From assembly GCA_004369085.1 (NCBI GenBank), contig ML210149.1:310001-374000 (forward strand): a stretch of 64,000 nt of DNA, read 5' to 3'. Numbering within the stretch: the stretch's first letter is position 1; each line of letters starts with the position of its first letter. A program made the position numbers and the translations under genes. The stretch comes from Coprinopsis marcescibilis. Lineage: Eukaryota > Basidiomycota > Agaricomycetes > Agaricales > Psathyrellaceae. Below the pieces are notes generated by a model, which saw nothing but the letters and a program-made list of their open reading frames with translations, had not been told where the DNA came from and did no database searches. Of this stretch, positions 12,187 through 23,435 are shown one piece after another.

Positions 12187-12996
12187 TCACTCGCGTTGCA
12201 GAAGAGCTAACAGCCCAAGGCCGCCTAGCAGAGCGTATTTTAGTTGGGGGAAGTCGTTCTAAAGCACATCAATATCTGGTACATGCAGCAAGAATAGATG
12301 TATACATACCATGGCTATTGTCACATATCCGACATAAGGAAGGAACCTGGTTGACTGCGTCATGATCACGGTCGTCATAAACAGCGGGACGGAAGACTAA
12401 CCCTCTAACTTTCCCAACAATATGCTTCTTCTCTAGCCATTCTAGTCCCTGATACAGTTCAGTATCGTCCACAGAATTGTTGTCTCCTTTCGTAAGTAGA
12501 AGCTGTGCGTCCGTCTGGTTGTTCGTTCCGGTTTGTGTCTTCGACCTGCCATATCGTTTCGTAAACTGGCTTACATCCACAGTTGGTGGGATATTGTGTG
12601 TCTCGAGAACCCGATGGACAATGGGAATATCTGCGCCAGGAATCTTGTACACCGTTATGTCGCCAGTTTTGTACTGTTCCGAAGAAGGATTGGTCAAGAA
12701 AAGGAGGTCTCCCCGATAGAATGCAGGTTCCATGGAACCGCTGATCCCCAAGTCAGCGGGAGGATACGGCAAGAAAGACGTCGCATACCTGAGCACAACT
12801 ACAATAGGTGACTCTGAGTTGGTCAAAACTCCCAGTCCTTTCCAAATCATGAGGCCTGATGCAATAACCGTCGCAAAGTTGAGGACTTGGAGAAGCACCT
12901 GCCAACGGTTTCGGTGAGACGCAGATGAAAACCCTTGAAACTGCTTACATGACGAAAGCCCAGCCTCCTAAAGGCTTTCAGCTCTTCGCTGAACAT
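12187..12996 (-). CDS. SEC11: Signal peptidase complex catalytic subunit SEC11
   Basis: This ER membrane protease removes signal peptides from translocating proteins. The model is 201 aa in five exons: 12996-12949, 12898-12789, 12740-12402, 12346-12310 and 12258-12187. The N-terminus [16 protein letters not shown] is typical of the family, then a membrane segment ([18 protein letters not shown]). The catalytic Ser lies in SGSMEP (about Ser55) and the eukaryote-type catalytic His in IVHR (about His95). The conserved KGDNN and [10 protein letters not shown] boxes follow. The C-terminal hydrophobic segment is recovered only by splicing ([12 protein letters not shown], then [13 protein letters not shown]). 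Length matches fungal Sec11. The loop before LLLTKGDNN is a little longer than usual. Intron 2 is 48 nt without a stop codon, so retention would stay in frame. Confidence 0.96.
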
Positions 12997-13872
12997 ACTG
13001 CTTGCAGGAGTTCCAGAAAGATAATAGAATCGATTATGGGCGGAATGAAGGACACGTCGTCACGCGTCTGCCCAAGGCGCACACATGTGCGTGGGAGAGC
13101 AGAATTGATGCATGATGGCGGGCGTCGAGGTTAGGGGCTTGAATCAAGGAACCCCACCAAGATGAAACGCCGGTGTCAATCTAGAGTATCAGGGTGAATA
13201 AAACTTCGCTGTTTAGAGCACAAAACAATCCCCCGAGGTCTTCTTATTCCCATAGCCGCTACGGTTATGAGCCTTGGGACAGCCTACGTTGCTTTGTGCA
13301 CTTTCTTCCTTTGAAGTTAGCGCCAGAACAAAACCACTAATGCTACATGGTGATTGCCGGTAAATGGAAGAGTACCCTCGTCTATCGGAGTAGAAGTATT
13401 GTGTCTGGATGTGGTCGCTTTTTCCCATTCGCTTGGACTACGAGTGGATCAAAGGCTTTTTCAGCGCTCCTATTATTTTCGGTGACATCAAGGGTACATT
13501 TATAGTTATCTTGTGCTGACACCGCGGACGGAGGGATTGAATTATAATGTCACTCTGCAGCAATGGGCCAACATGAAGGAGACTTATAAGGTATGCTACT
13601 TTCAGTGCCTGATATTTTCAATGCCTGTTCTATGTCTGCGTCTACTGTGCGTTCCTATCTAACTGTCATGTGTACGTTTTGTTGCGGTCGTTCTATGCCC
13701 TCCGACGAATGGGCGCCTAATAGTCCACCATCTCGATATTTGATGCATCCATCTTCGTTTCAGCTTGCCGAAGAGCCCACGCTACATTTACGTTATCCGT
13801 CGACACCGTGTACCCTGGTCAGGGTTATCGACAATTAGGACATTGCCAAACGTTTCTTTCGGAGACCTGAGC
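12997..13872. other. Intergenic, no gene seen
   Basis: Between the divergent SEC11 and I9-inhibitor genes. No supported coding or repeat feature; it should contain both promoters. Confidence 0.45.
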
Positions 13873-14342
13873 ATGACCAACATTAATAAGAGTGAGCAAC
13901 CGCCAACAATCCATTGATGTATCTGAGCTTACCTGGAGCATCTTCCGCCAGGGTACATCGTTGCATTCGTGGGCAGTGCGACCAGGGACCAGGTTGACGA
14001 ATATGTAGACTGGATACAGGCATGTGGTAGGTGTTTTCAGAGGTGGTTTTGGCTTCAGAGTTGAAGTATCGGCTAACCTAGGCTCAAGGCGGACATATAG
14101 TGGATGAGTATGATACGGTCTTCATCGCAAGTATCCGCCACTTGAATCTATCCCAGCGAGAGGCTTGTTGGGCTGACCGATTTACAATATACAGGGATTT
14201 TCCGCCAATATACCACAGGAATGCCTCAAGGTTCTTGAAGACGATCCCTTGATTGACTCTATCGGTATGCAGTACCACGAATTGCCGCAGAAATAGTTAT
14301 AGCTTACTATGCTGCTTAGAGCCCGAGTATGGCACGACTTGA
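13873..14342 (+). CDS. Peptidase inhibitor I9-domain protein, copy A
   Basis: A stand-alone I9 (subtilisin-propeptide-like) inhibitor, the family of small mushroom proteinase inhibitors. These bind the active site of S8 serine proteases. The model is 71 aa in five exons: 13873-13891, 13952-14026, 14089-14117, 14195-14264 and 14320-14342. The first beta strand is KRYIVAFVGSATRDQVDEY, with the codon for Arg split by intron 1. The middle reads GHIVDEYDTGFSANIP. The end is DDPLIDSIEPEYGTT. The order of strand, helix, GFSA loop and terminal IEP motif matches the I9 fold. No protease follows, so it is not a zymogen. A diverged second copy lies at 16.8 kb, on the other side of an F-box gene. Exon 3 depends on choosing the second of two close acceptors. 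Confidence 0.8.
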
Positions 14343-14976
14343 TAAGGTAAAGCTCTTCCAAGGTCTGGGCGACCATTTTTCTTTTATTTTCTTGCACGTA
14401 TTACGCTGTACGTGTCCTTCAAAAACCTCAGGCTTCAGGGCACGACTACGGTACCTAGAAATACTGGCGTTTAAATCGCACAAATAACATGGCGCCCGGA
14501 TGGCGTAACTGCATTTGAACTGCACCCGAATTTTAAATTCCTGGAAGAATATCGCAACAAATCAACAAATCAACATCGCTGCGAGCCGGATTTGCTTAAA
14601 AGCCAGTTCTTTCATGTATTAAACCCCTTTCTTTGTATCCTTTGTTGAAATCCCACCTACTTGCCCTATGACCAAAAGTTAAATTTCCCATAGAACATGG
14701 AAAAAGTAACAAAATGTGGGTGGGCAACGGGCATGTCTTTCATTTCGTAACCGCTCGCCTTGCTTGACCGGTTTGACCATTCATTCATTGCCTTTGTTGG
14801 CTTCATACCACGACCGACACTAGCCTTAGCCGTCCACAAAGGGCTGCCATGCACATTCGGCTCGAACTTCCTCCTCAATGTATTCAACGTACTCAGCTCT
14901 AAATCATGGTATGAAACCCGAACCAAGGTCAGCAACCCGACACAATCTGGCACGAAAACGCCGGGCTGAGGGAATC

Positions 14977-16317
14977 ATGGACAACCTGCCTGTCGAGCTT
15001 CTGCAGCAAATCTTCCTCGCAACGTGTCCTTCTATCGACGTCAACGACCCTCAAAGCTTCGTTGGGCGTTTGAGTGCTGTTTGTAGGAAATGGAGGGAGA
15101 CAATCGTGAACAGTCCGGAACTGTGGTGCGACTTTGACATCTCTTTCGGCCCCAAGGCAGAAGACACACGTTGGATCTCATCTACCACAAACTACCTCCC
15201 AACATCTCTCAACTTGCTTGTGGACCTCTGCCTCCACCGGTCCAGAGAGCGCCTTCTCTGCTTCACCTTCAAGCCGAAGAAATGCTATCGTTGTATTCTG
15301 TCAGTCATGACAAGGCTGCTGAAGCATTCAAATCGCTGGAGGGATGCCAATCTTGACAGCAGTTTGATCACCACATACTGTAGATCCATATTCCCATTAC
15401 CCCAGTCTTTCAATGCTCTCGAGGCCCTCACTCTCACTTCCCCCTCAACCTTTGACTTCTCGTGCAAGCCACCCAACGTCCATAAACTCGAGCTTACTCG
15501 ATTCGACCTTGTTCACCCTTCCCAGTTGAACGTGCCTTGGACGAGAATAACAGAACTCAAACTGGACATCGGTACCGCCAGAGGTCACCTCCTGTCGCCG
15601 TTTTGCAAAGCAACGACGAACTTGCAGCGTTTGACGGTGGTCATGTCACATTCGTCAGGCCTACCAGGACTTATCAAACGATACGGTGTTCTAGGAATGA
15701 ATGACGCAACCGTCGTCAACCTTCCGTTCCTGACCTCCCTCACACTCCTCACGTTCCCTCCCGAATTTCCTCCAGAAATTAGGGCGCCCAACCTCACAGA
15801 CCTTTGCGTCGACTCGTGGTTTGTCGCGTACGTCGCGCCCTTGCTCGAGCGATGCGGAAATGTCTTACATGGCCTGCGCCTGCTGGGTATGGAGAAGGAG
15901 GACACGTTGAGGGTGCTTAATATGGACAACATCAGGTTCATCAGGCGGCTGCATATGGACGGAGGTAACGAGACGTGGGACGTGCTGCGTCGGCTACGGC
16001 GCTTTCCAGGAGGTTCAGGAGACATCTTACCCAAGCTCGAGTCTATCAGGCTGAGCACCTTGACGTGGATTAACCCCGAGGCGGACATGGATGCCCTGGT
16101 TCAGTTCATTGCTGCCCGTTTGGCCGTGAGTGCGACGGATGACCATGTCGCGAATGACTATCGCTTTCTCAAGTGGGTGATTCTGGAGGATACGTGGATG
16201 CCCAAGCGGCTGGTGGAGGAGCTCTTGGAGGAGATGCCCCAGATACCCTTTAGTTGGCAATATGGAGATTCTGATTGCGGGAGACCGGGGATTGTGACCA
16301 TAACGTTTCCAAGTTAA
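14977..16317 (+). CDS. F-box protein
   Basis: An intronless 446-aa protein (479 aa if the upstream in-frame ATG at 14878 is used). The N-terminal F-box is clear: LPVELLQQIFLATCP, then LSAVCRKWRETIVNSPELW. Such domains bind Skp1 in SCF ubiquitin ligases. The rest has an irregular leucine pattern (for example LEALTLTSPS, LTSLTLLTFPPEF), as in the many agaricomycete F-box proteins with degenerate leucine-rich C-termini. The target is unknown. I prefer the start at 14977 because the F-box then begins near residue 1, as in relatives. Confidence 0.88.
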   Translation: MDNLPVELLQQIFLATCPSIDVNDPQSFVGRLSAVCRKWRETIVNSPELWCDFDISFGPKAEDTRWISSTTNYLPTSLNLLVDLCLHRSRERLLCFTFKPKKCYRCILSVMTRLLKHSNRWRDANLDSSLITTYCRSIFPLPQSFNALEALTLTSPSTFDFSCKPPNVHKLELTRFDLVHPSQLNVPWTRITELKLDIGTARGHLLSPFCKATTNLQRLTVVMSHSSGLPGLIKRYGVLGMNDATVVNLPFLTSLTLLTFPPEFPPEIRAPNLTDLCVDSWFVAYVAPLLERCGNVLHGLRLLGMEKEDTLRVLNMDNIRFIRRLHMDGGNETWDVLRRLRRFPGGSGDILPKLESIRLSTLTWINPEADMDALVQFIAARLAVSATDDHVANDYRFLKWVILEDTWMPKRLVEELLEEMPQIPFSWQYGDSDCGRPGIVTITFPS

Positions 16318-16776
16318 CTGGATGAATCCGGACCGAGAAGTAAGGACAGTAAACCTGTACATAGTATCTGCAAACATTCTTTCTTGGTCCATTGAGCCGG
16401 GCCATATCGATATCTGTTTCACCAGGGTCCTGTTCCATTTTCTCCTCGACTGGGCTTAGATTTTCGGCAGGTAATCGGATGCTTCCCAAGCTGATGTCAT
16501 TCCGTGTCATTCTCGATTCCAAGGCAGTGACTGACCACCATGCTCCAGCTTGGACGAATGAGGCAGGTGATAACGCCTCGATTACGCAGCACCACCAGAA
16601 GCACTGGCCATCATGGATCCGGACAGGGGCCTTTATTAGGTCTGCCTTCTTGTTCTCTTCCCCCAAGTAACTTCCGACAAACCTCTTTTCTCTCCACGAA
16701 ATCCAAATCGCAAGATATGTCTGACCACCCAAGTAGGTGGTTCCTTGTCCTTTGTGGGAATTGATGTTCTGAGGAG

Positions 16777-17213
16777 ATGTGCGCGATCGTAGGATACATT
16801 ATCGGCTTCAAGGATAGTGCTACGGAGGCCGATATTGAACGATATGCCAAAGATCTCAACTCTAATGGTGCGTTGGCTTTCGACAGATCCGGTCCTTGTA
16901 GTGACGACGGAGGTTGTTCCTAGGTGGTTCAGTCACCAATGAGTTTTACAAGAATGGCGGGATCTTGAAGGTGAGTGGGAGCGGACCATCAGTTCCATCT
17001 ACGAGAGACATTTCCCTGAACAACCCGTCATCCTTTTTCTAGGCTTTTGCTGGACACGTTCCCGCCTCGTTTTTATCGTCGTTGCAGGCCCAGAGCTTGC
17101 AATCAGACTCCATAATTGACTACATCGGTGTGTGCCTGACATTGCTTTGAAAAGTAGCTGCAGGGGCTAACTGGTTGTGTCTAGAACCCGATGGCATCGT
17201 GACCACCCAGTAA
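16777..17213 (+). CDS. Peptidase inhibitor I9-domain protein, copy B
   Basis: The second stand-alone I9 inhibitor: 83 aa in four exons (16777-16867, 16924-16970, 17043-17127, 17185-17213), in frame. The first strand and helix read IVGYIIGFKDSATEADIERY. Then come DLNSNGGSVTNEFY, GILKAFAGHVPASFLSSLQ, and the ending IDYIEPDGIVTTQ, which is very close to known mushroom proteinase inhibitors. It has no signal peptide, so it is probably cytosolic or vacuole-directed like its relatives. It is more canonical than copy A. The Met at 16777 starts the first beta strand almost immediately; a further upstream exon is not excluded. Confidence 0.88.
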
Positions 17214-17494
17214 ATGAAGCAAGATAATGGACATAATGGACATAATTTCAATACCAATGTATACGTGCTCAATATGATAAGAAGCCTGAGTAACATGACC
17301 CGTGTCGAATGAATTATGACGAGCATATGTCGAACCCGCGGAACGTCACGTTCGCCACGCATCCTTCCAAAGAGATTGTACTAACAGTTCTCCGCCAGAC
17401 CAGTGGAGAGTTTTGGCTGCTGCGGCCACAATTTCCCGGTAAGATGAAAGGAGGATGAATTAAAGCATGGCCCGTACACTCTGTTGCAGCATGT

Positions 17495-17937
17495 CTACGT
17501 TGCCGGAGGCGCAACTCTCGTAACGATAAACATAGGCACATATGACGCAACCAACGCAGAGACGCAGAGCCTATACAAAAATGTTAGTCATGGGGCGAAG
17601 AGAAGCGAGGACTGAAGTAAATGACGCACAGGAGGTTCGACCACCCTCCTGCTCCCTCCTTTTGCCGCATGGGGTGCTGATTAATGAGCGAGTTGATACC
17701 GAACACAATAGATGGCCATGCAAGGAACCGGTTCTTGGTGACCATAATCAAGCCAGACAGGAACATTCCAGAGGTTGACACTCCCTCTGCACAGGGATAC
17801 GACGGTCAGTTAGCCGACGTGGATTCATTTTAACGCGTCTAAAGCAACGTACCGCTCGAGTCAAGATACCAAGTTTTGGGTGGGCAGTATGCAGTCTCCA
17901 GACTTGCATCCCGTGGGTCATCAGACTTTGTGGACAT
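17495..17937 (-). CDS. Asterix/WDR83OS homologue (PAT complex subunit)
   Basis: Asterix is a small ER membrane protein that, with CCDC47, forms the PAT complex shielding hydrophilic residues in newly inserted membrane helices. The model is 105 aa in three exons: 17937-17853, 17786-17630 and 17570-17495. It starts MSTKSDDPRDAS and passes through a YCPPKTWYLDSS linker. The hydrophobic segments are GMFLSGLIMV, then FLAWPSIVFGINSLINQ, then NLLLCVSALVASYVPMF. The NQHPMRQKEG loop between them and the total length (human form 106 aa) match the family. The identification rests on recalled similarity of segment order and motifs. Confidence 0.85.
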
Positions 17938-18284
17938 TGTTGAACGATAAGTGCTGGACGTGGAGCGGAGAACTGTCCATGGCAGCCGTACCCCGCGCCG
18001 ATGCCCGTGGGAATGATATACTCTTTGTAGAAGACGCTAGGGGCTTGCTCAGGTCAGCCTTGAAAGCTTGAGTACTACAGAATTGTATTGATTCTTGCAT
18101 ACAGGTTGTACGCGTATTACTATGGATTGACCACTTTAAATACTCTGGAGGGAGGCGCTACCTCACCTACCCCGATGTTGTTCCAACCAGAATTTGGAAA
18201 GACGATAGCAATAATCCACAATAAAAGCCCTTCGTGGTTGTGATTCATTCTATCATTGGCGCTGTCATAGTAAATTACACAGAT
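17938..18284. other. Intergenic, no gene seen
   Basis: Short spacer between the Asterix 5' end and the NLR-1 3' end. No feature found. Confidence 0.5.
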
Positions 18285-21200
18285 TCAAAAAGGTGTCGAC
18301 AATGGTTCTTCGAGGGCGTCCAAAAATGAGCCAGAGCTCGTATCTGACGGAGATCCAGGCACCACCGGTGTCGCAATGATCATTGGCATCGGCGGATGTA
18401 TTGGTGACCTGGACCTTGACCTGGAGCTGCTAGAAGACAAACTCCTACGGCGAGATCGACTTCTAGGTGAAATCCGACGCCTACCCCTCCGTCTGCGTAT
18501 AATACTCCTACTCCTACTGCTACTCCTAGACCTTCGGCGTGACGAAATGCTAGTCTGAGAACTGGGCGCTGAAGACCACGGTGAACGAAGCGAGTATGGT
18601 GCCTGTAGGTGAGGGTAGTTGTGCACCAGCCGAATGGCCGCTCGAAACGCTGCAGGAGACGGGGTGACAATTTTCTCCCATTCGTTTTTGGGTCTGCCGT
18701 GAGGTGTTGCTAAATTCGCGAATACCGGTTTCGAAAGCAATTCAGAAACGCTAGGCCGTGCAGGTTCCGATGCTTGATTCCAGCCCAGGCATTCTTCAAT
18801 GAGGGGCCATAATTCATTCCAGCCCTCCGCTTGTATTTTGTGGGGTTCCTCGTTTTTGAACTTCAGATATGCGATCTCCGATGCTTTGCCAACGGGACGA
18901 GGTTGGATCGGGATATACCCACTCAGGATCTAATTTAGAAGTTTGATGTCAGACCGAGGTTACTCATGCTGATTGAAAACATACCTCGAAGCATATACAA
19001 CCGAATGAATAAACGACATACTCTTTCTTGTCCACGAATGCGTAGTCCCTGCCGCTGAATATCTCAGGTGCTTGAAGATAGTAGTCATGTTTGACAGTGT
19101 CTTTGACTTTGCTACGGATTCTTGTAGGGAAGTTTGGCCCAAAGTTCTTTATGCAAGCGCGACCGGATTCCGTGACCACAATCGTCGACTAGGGATGGCC
19201 GGTTAGGTTATGGGCATCAGACAATGCAACAACACGTACTGCTGTTAGTGTGGACACTACTATGTCAAGATTGTGGAGATACTCCAATCCGCACAGCACG
19301 TCGTGCAACTAACATACATAAACGTCAGCGAACGTCCTCTTTGAAATATCGATGGCCACGAGAACCATACCAAAAGAAATTGTTTTGCGGATGGAAGATG
19401 TTTGATATAGTCCTTCAGGGAGGTGCAGCCTGGAATCCATGGCCAGACATAACATGTCCTATTTCGAATGCTCCCCGACAACCCCTGGAACAGCCCATAG
19501 AAAGGATATATGTTTTCGTGTTCAAGGTGTTCCCAGATAAGGGCCAGATTCTTGATAATTTGAAAGTCAGTCTAACGAGTAAGCCTGGGATTTTGGAGTG
19601 CATGCTCACTCTGTCGCCTTCACGAGTTGGAATGCACAAGTCGAGCAGCTGTTGATTCACTGTGGCCTTGAACCCACGTCCACTCTGATCCCTGATTGGG
19701 GCATCGTCAAACTTCACTTTGTCAAGTGGGACTTCGGCTGCCCAATGACGGCCGGTGACGGAGAGGAAATGCAACAACGTCTTGCGGACAGTCCTTTCTC
19801 CACTTAGTTCCAATAGTTCCGGGAGTTCCAGAAGCTTAAAACCGATATCAACCACCAAGAAGGGCAGTTTTCAAACATTGACGCACCGATTGCAGGGTTT
19901 GCAAGATGAATTTTTTTTGTTGCTTAGGTAAATTTTCCAACGAACGACCCATCTCTTTGACGGACTTGACATCTCTGAATAGGTCCACCAGAATGGTATC
20001 AGGGATCTTCGCATTCACGTACTTCCATTCCCCATAGTCAACAGGATGCCATGTACCCTTGGACGCTTCTTCCACGTGATTAAAGATTGTGTCGAAGTCC
20101 TCCGGATCGCTCCTACCCGATGATTTGTCCCCAGATCTTTTGAAGAGGGTGATCACCTTAGGCCAGAAACGTTGCTTTTTTGGCGCTTGTGGTTCCACAG
20201 CAAGCATCGGAGGGGGAGGATCCACAAGCACGCGCGAAGGAGAGGAAGCACGACGACTTCTGCGCCATCCTCTTGGCGGGGGCACCGGTTTGCGTCGGAA
20301 AGGTGCACCGATCTTCGCCCAAAAACCTCGTCTTTTTTGCGCTTCTGACAAGAATTTCTCCCTGATGGGTTGCGTCCGCGATGGCCGCGCATGATCTTTG
20401 AATGCTGAGAGACCTTTGATAATGTTTTGGTAGATCTTACCTGGCTTTCAGTTTTTGAAGTGCACGTACGACTGGGTATTCTTGGGCATGGCTGTTAGCC
20501 GTCGCAACCTCGCTCGCAAAAGTAAGAAATTTGAGCTTAATCGAACGCCACATAAGTGGAGTCGATTCTGATGGAACCTGAACGAGCCACGCCGAAGGGG
20601 CATCTGATGACCGGGGGACGGTATTGGACTGAGTATGAGAGTGAGAGGAACGTTCCCGTGATGGTACGTGAAGGTGGGAGGAGGACATAAATAAGTTGGA
20701 AGGAGGATGTGGGCGCGGTAACGGGATGATTGGAATCACCGACGGGACACGAGAGGGAACGGCTACAGCCTGAGCGCCATACAAAGGGGTAGAGTAGTAC
20801 GGAGAGGGTGGGGATGGGTATTGAGGGATTTGAATAGGACGTGCCTCGTGGTCAGGGAATGCATGGATTGGGTATGGGTATGGCTCGGGGAAAATAATCC
20901 TGCTGGATGCGAAGGAAGACCTCCTATCGCTATCGCTATCGTCGTTCATAACTTCCTTCGCGAAGGCGGTTGCCACTTCGGCAAAGTCGTGGTTCAGCCA
21001 GTTCGGACCATCATTTCCAAGATGCTGACGGCGAAGTTCATAACCTTTCAAAAAGCGAACAAGAGGTATCAAGTAAGATTCCTGTTCTGGAATCTTTTCG
21101 TACAGGGTCTTGAACACTTTGGCGGCTACAGCGCAGATTTCTTCATCTAAAAACGGGGGCACTAAATTGAGATACGAAGCAATTGATGGGGGGAAGGACA

Positions 21201-22838
21201 AACCGTCTAATGCCGCCAAATGAACAAGGCATGAACTGGTGATATACTCGTGAATGCTTGAAGCTGGCACATGCAAATTGCCACACCTCCTTGCATCGTC
21301 AAGGAAGTCGAGAAAGGAGCGATGGTAAAATCGAAGGGTAGAAACGTCGACGAGGGAATGGACATCGACGAGAGATCGCTCTACAGTCCCCGGAGCTAGT
21401 TGGAGCAATGTGTCAAGCAACTGAACCCTCTTCTTGTCCAAGAGCTCTTCTTCAACAGTCAGGTACATCAAGGCGACGAACCGAAGATCCCGACGCCTCT
21501 GGGAGACGGGAGCAGCAGGTGGATTCCCGACAGATAGGGCCATAGGAAAATCAAGTACTTCCACGGACGAAATATACCGAAGCATCCTGACAGTCTGCAA
21601 GGGGTCGACCACGGGCTCTTCACTGCGCTCCTCCAGTTGGGACTGAGCACGAGTAATGATGCTGGTGTAGAGTCCATCGAGGATGGCGAGTGGGTTCTTT
21701 GATTGGGTTGTCAACGCCTTGACTTGCAACACCATCTGCAGGCGTTTGTCAGGGTTCCCTCCTGTTTCACCAACAAACTTGATGACGACCGAGGGGTAGA
21801 TGAATTGGCCAGACGCGTTCTCGACGAGTGTGTCGTACGCTTGCTGAGTTGGCCAAGAGGCCGAAGACTCGCGCAAGCCTGGATCCCGCTTCTTGATAGC
21901 ATCGAATTCACACTGCATGAATACACGGATGTCGAGGTCTGGACGGTGTGAATGGTCAAGATCGAGACGCAGAACCCGATCGTTCTTGAGGATGCTGTCC
22001 AGTGCGTTCCGAATGGCAACTTCTGGCCGGCTGGCGAGAAGGATTGAGAATGGAAACCGGTTGTGCGGGTTGAGGAGTGTTTTGGAGAGGCTTCGCAGGA
22101 TATCGGCTTGGTTGATATCCCCTTTGCACTCGTCAAGCCCGTCAATGCTGATTCCTCTTGGCCAAGTATGTGGCTTGCAGTTAGGAGCTTGCAGCGCCAG
22201 TCGAGTAGGCTCCACCAGCAACACATGCATCTGGCTTTCCACGTTCTTTCCGGGAATGGATTCGTCTCGCTGGAATGCCGCAATGATGTACGGTCGAAGG
22301 AAGGGAATGCTGATTGCGAGCTGGTATGCAATCGTTATCACCAGCCTATCCTTGTTGTTGCGCTGGTTAGCGGTGGACCAGAAGAAGAAAGAGGCGGCCA
22401 GGGTGCCCTCTTTCTTGCCTCTTTCCGATGATGTTTGGAGAAGGGCGGTCTTGCCTCCACCTGCTGGTGCAATGACACACAGCAGTCGCGCAGTGAGGTC
22501 CGGGGTCCTGTCGTGGAAAAAGGATGCTATTCGTTTCAGCAGCGCAACACGCGTGTTTTCGTGGCACTTCGGAGGATCGCCTCGTTCTGCAGCATCGTGA
22601 GTTGCCCCTGTAGCAATGAAGGGATACAACAACGCCAATCCTTGGATGGAATGCCTCAGAATGAGCACTGGCAGTAATGCTACTTTGATTTGAAGTAGAA
22701 CTTACCGTCGTTGTCATTGGTAGACTGGCCATAGTAGTGGTTCGAGTTGGTAACATTCGCATTTGAATAATCTGCAAAATTGCTGTCGTGGATATCGAAA
22801 TTCTTGGCATTGGGGAACAACCCTGCGGATGCTGCCAT
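18285..22838 (-). CDS. NACHT NLR-like protein with C-terminal pseudokinase (copy 1)
   Basis: A 1357-aa protein in nine exons: 22838-22706, 22640-21204, 21146-20441, 20361-19887, 19834-19610, 19550-19371, 19308-19240, 19188-18985 and 18929-18285. All phases agree. Order of parts: an Asn/Phe-rich N-terminus of about 44 aa; a NACHT ATPase with Walker A APAGGGKTALL, Walker B ISIDGLDECKG and sensor-like LLASRPE; a Pro/Ser-rich linker; two basic-aromatic segments (RRGFWAKIGAPFRRK and KQRFWPKVITLFKR); then a kinase-like domain and an Arg/Ser-rich tail. The kinase-like part keeps APEIF, YSFGC and ARPS but has STLTA where HGDLK or HRD should be, and NFG for DFG. STAND NTPases of this kind act as ligand-triggered switches; sensing by this one is inferred. 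A near-identical NACHT exon occurs in copy 2. The intron at 21147-21203 has no stop and could be read through. The exon 3/4 junction (20440-20362) was chosen to keep frame. Confidence 0.88.
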
Positions 22839-22972
22839 TGGGAGTTCCGAGTCAGCGCAGCCAACGGTGCGTTATCAGGCAATTGACTTCAACGCCAGGC
22901 AGAGGAAGGGGAAGACAAACAAGATGTCAAGTCCCAACGATCCCGGGAACAATCCTCATGTCAGACAGCATA

Positions 22973-23435
22973 CTGTACTATTTCGAGCAGTTAGACACGG
23001 GGTGTGACCTGTGAGCAATCTGTCTAAATTTTATTTGGACAACCAGGATCGGGACCTGCGACCGCATCGAAATTTAGACAAATTTTGAATATTTCAATCA
23101 GATGTGCCCACCTCTGAGTAACTTCGTACCGGTAACCGCAGACGCAGCTACGTATTTCATGACTGAAATTTGTCTGAATGTACTCTACGCTACTCTAACT
23201 TTTGGTGCCCTGACTTGGTCCTGACCCCCGCACCGATAATTACATCAAACTTTATCATCAGCAACTATATAATTCATGATCTTTGACTTCTTAAAAGCTT
23301 TTTAGAGTATAATGAGAAGGAAAATTTTGATATTTAGACCAAAAATCACGATTAACCAAACGAAAATGAACATATTTAGATTTTCGACAGATGCCTCTGT
23401 GACCTGTGACTGTCTAACTGCTCGAAATAGTACAG
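22973..23435. mobile_element. MITE-like element with 25-bp terminal inverted repeats
   Basis: A 463-bp non-coding element. Its ends are perfect inverted repeats of 25 bp, starting CTGTACTATTTCGAGCAG (22973-22997 and 23411-23435). Weaker inverted similarity continues inward. TA lies directly outside both ends (22971-22972 and 23436-23437), which fits a TA target duplication as made by Tc1/mariner-type transposases. The interior is AT-rich and has no transposase. It sits 135 bp upstream of the NLR-1 start codon. Confidence 0.8.

Noticed and set aside
18400..18560. Tandem repeats that might suggest a CRISPR-like or satellite array
   Set aside because: They are low-complexity Arg/Ser codons inside a coding exon, with no spacer structure.
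20437..22668. Reading the 743-aa NACHT frame as a complete gene
   Set aside because: It starts inside an intron and lacks the N-terminal exon; splicing out to the pseudokinase keeps frame and matches copy 2 exon by exon.
18285..22838. Copy 1 as a pseudogene of copy 2
   Set aside because: All nine exons are open, splice sites are intact and four exon lengths equal those of copy 2.
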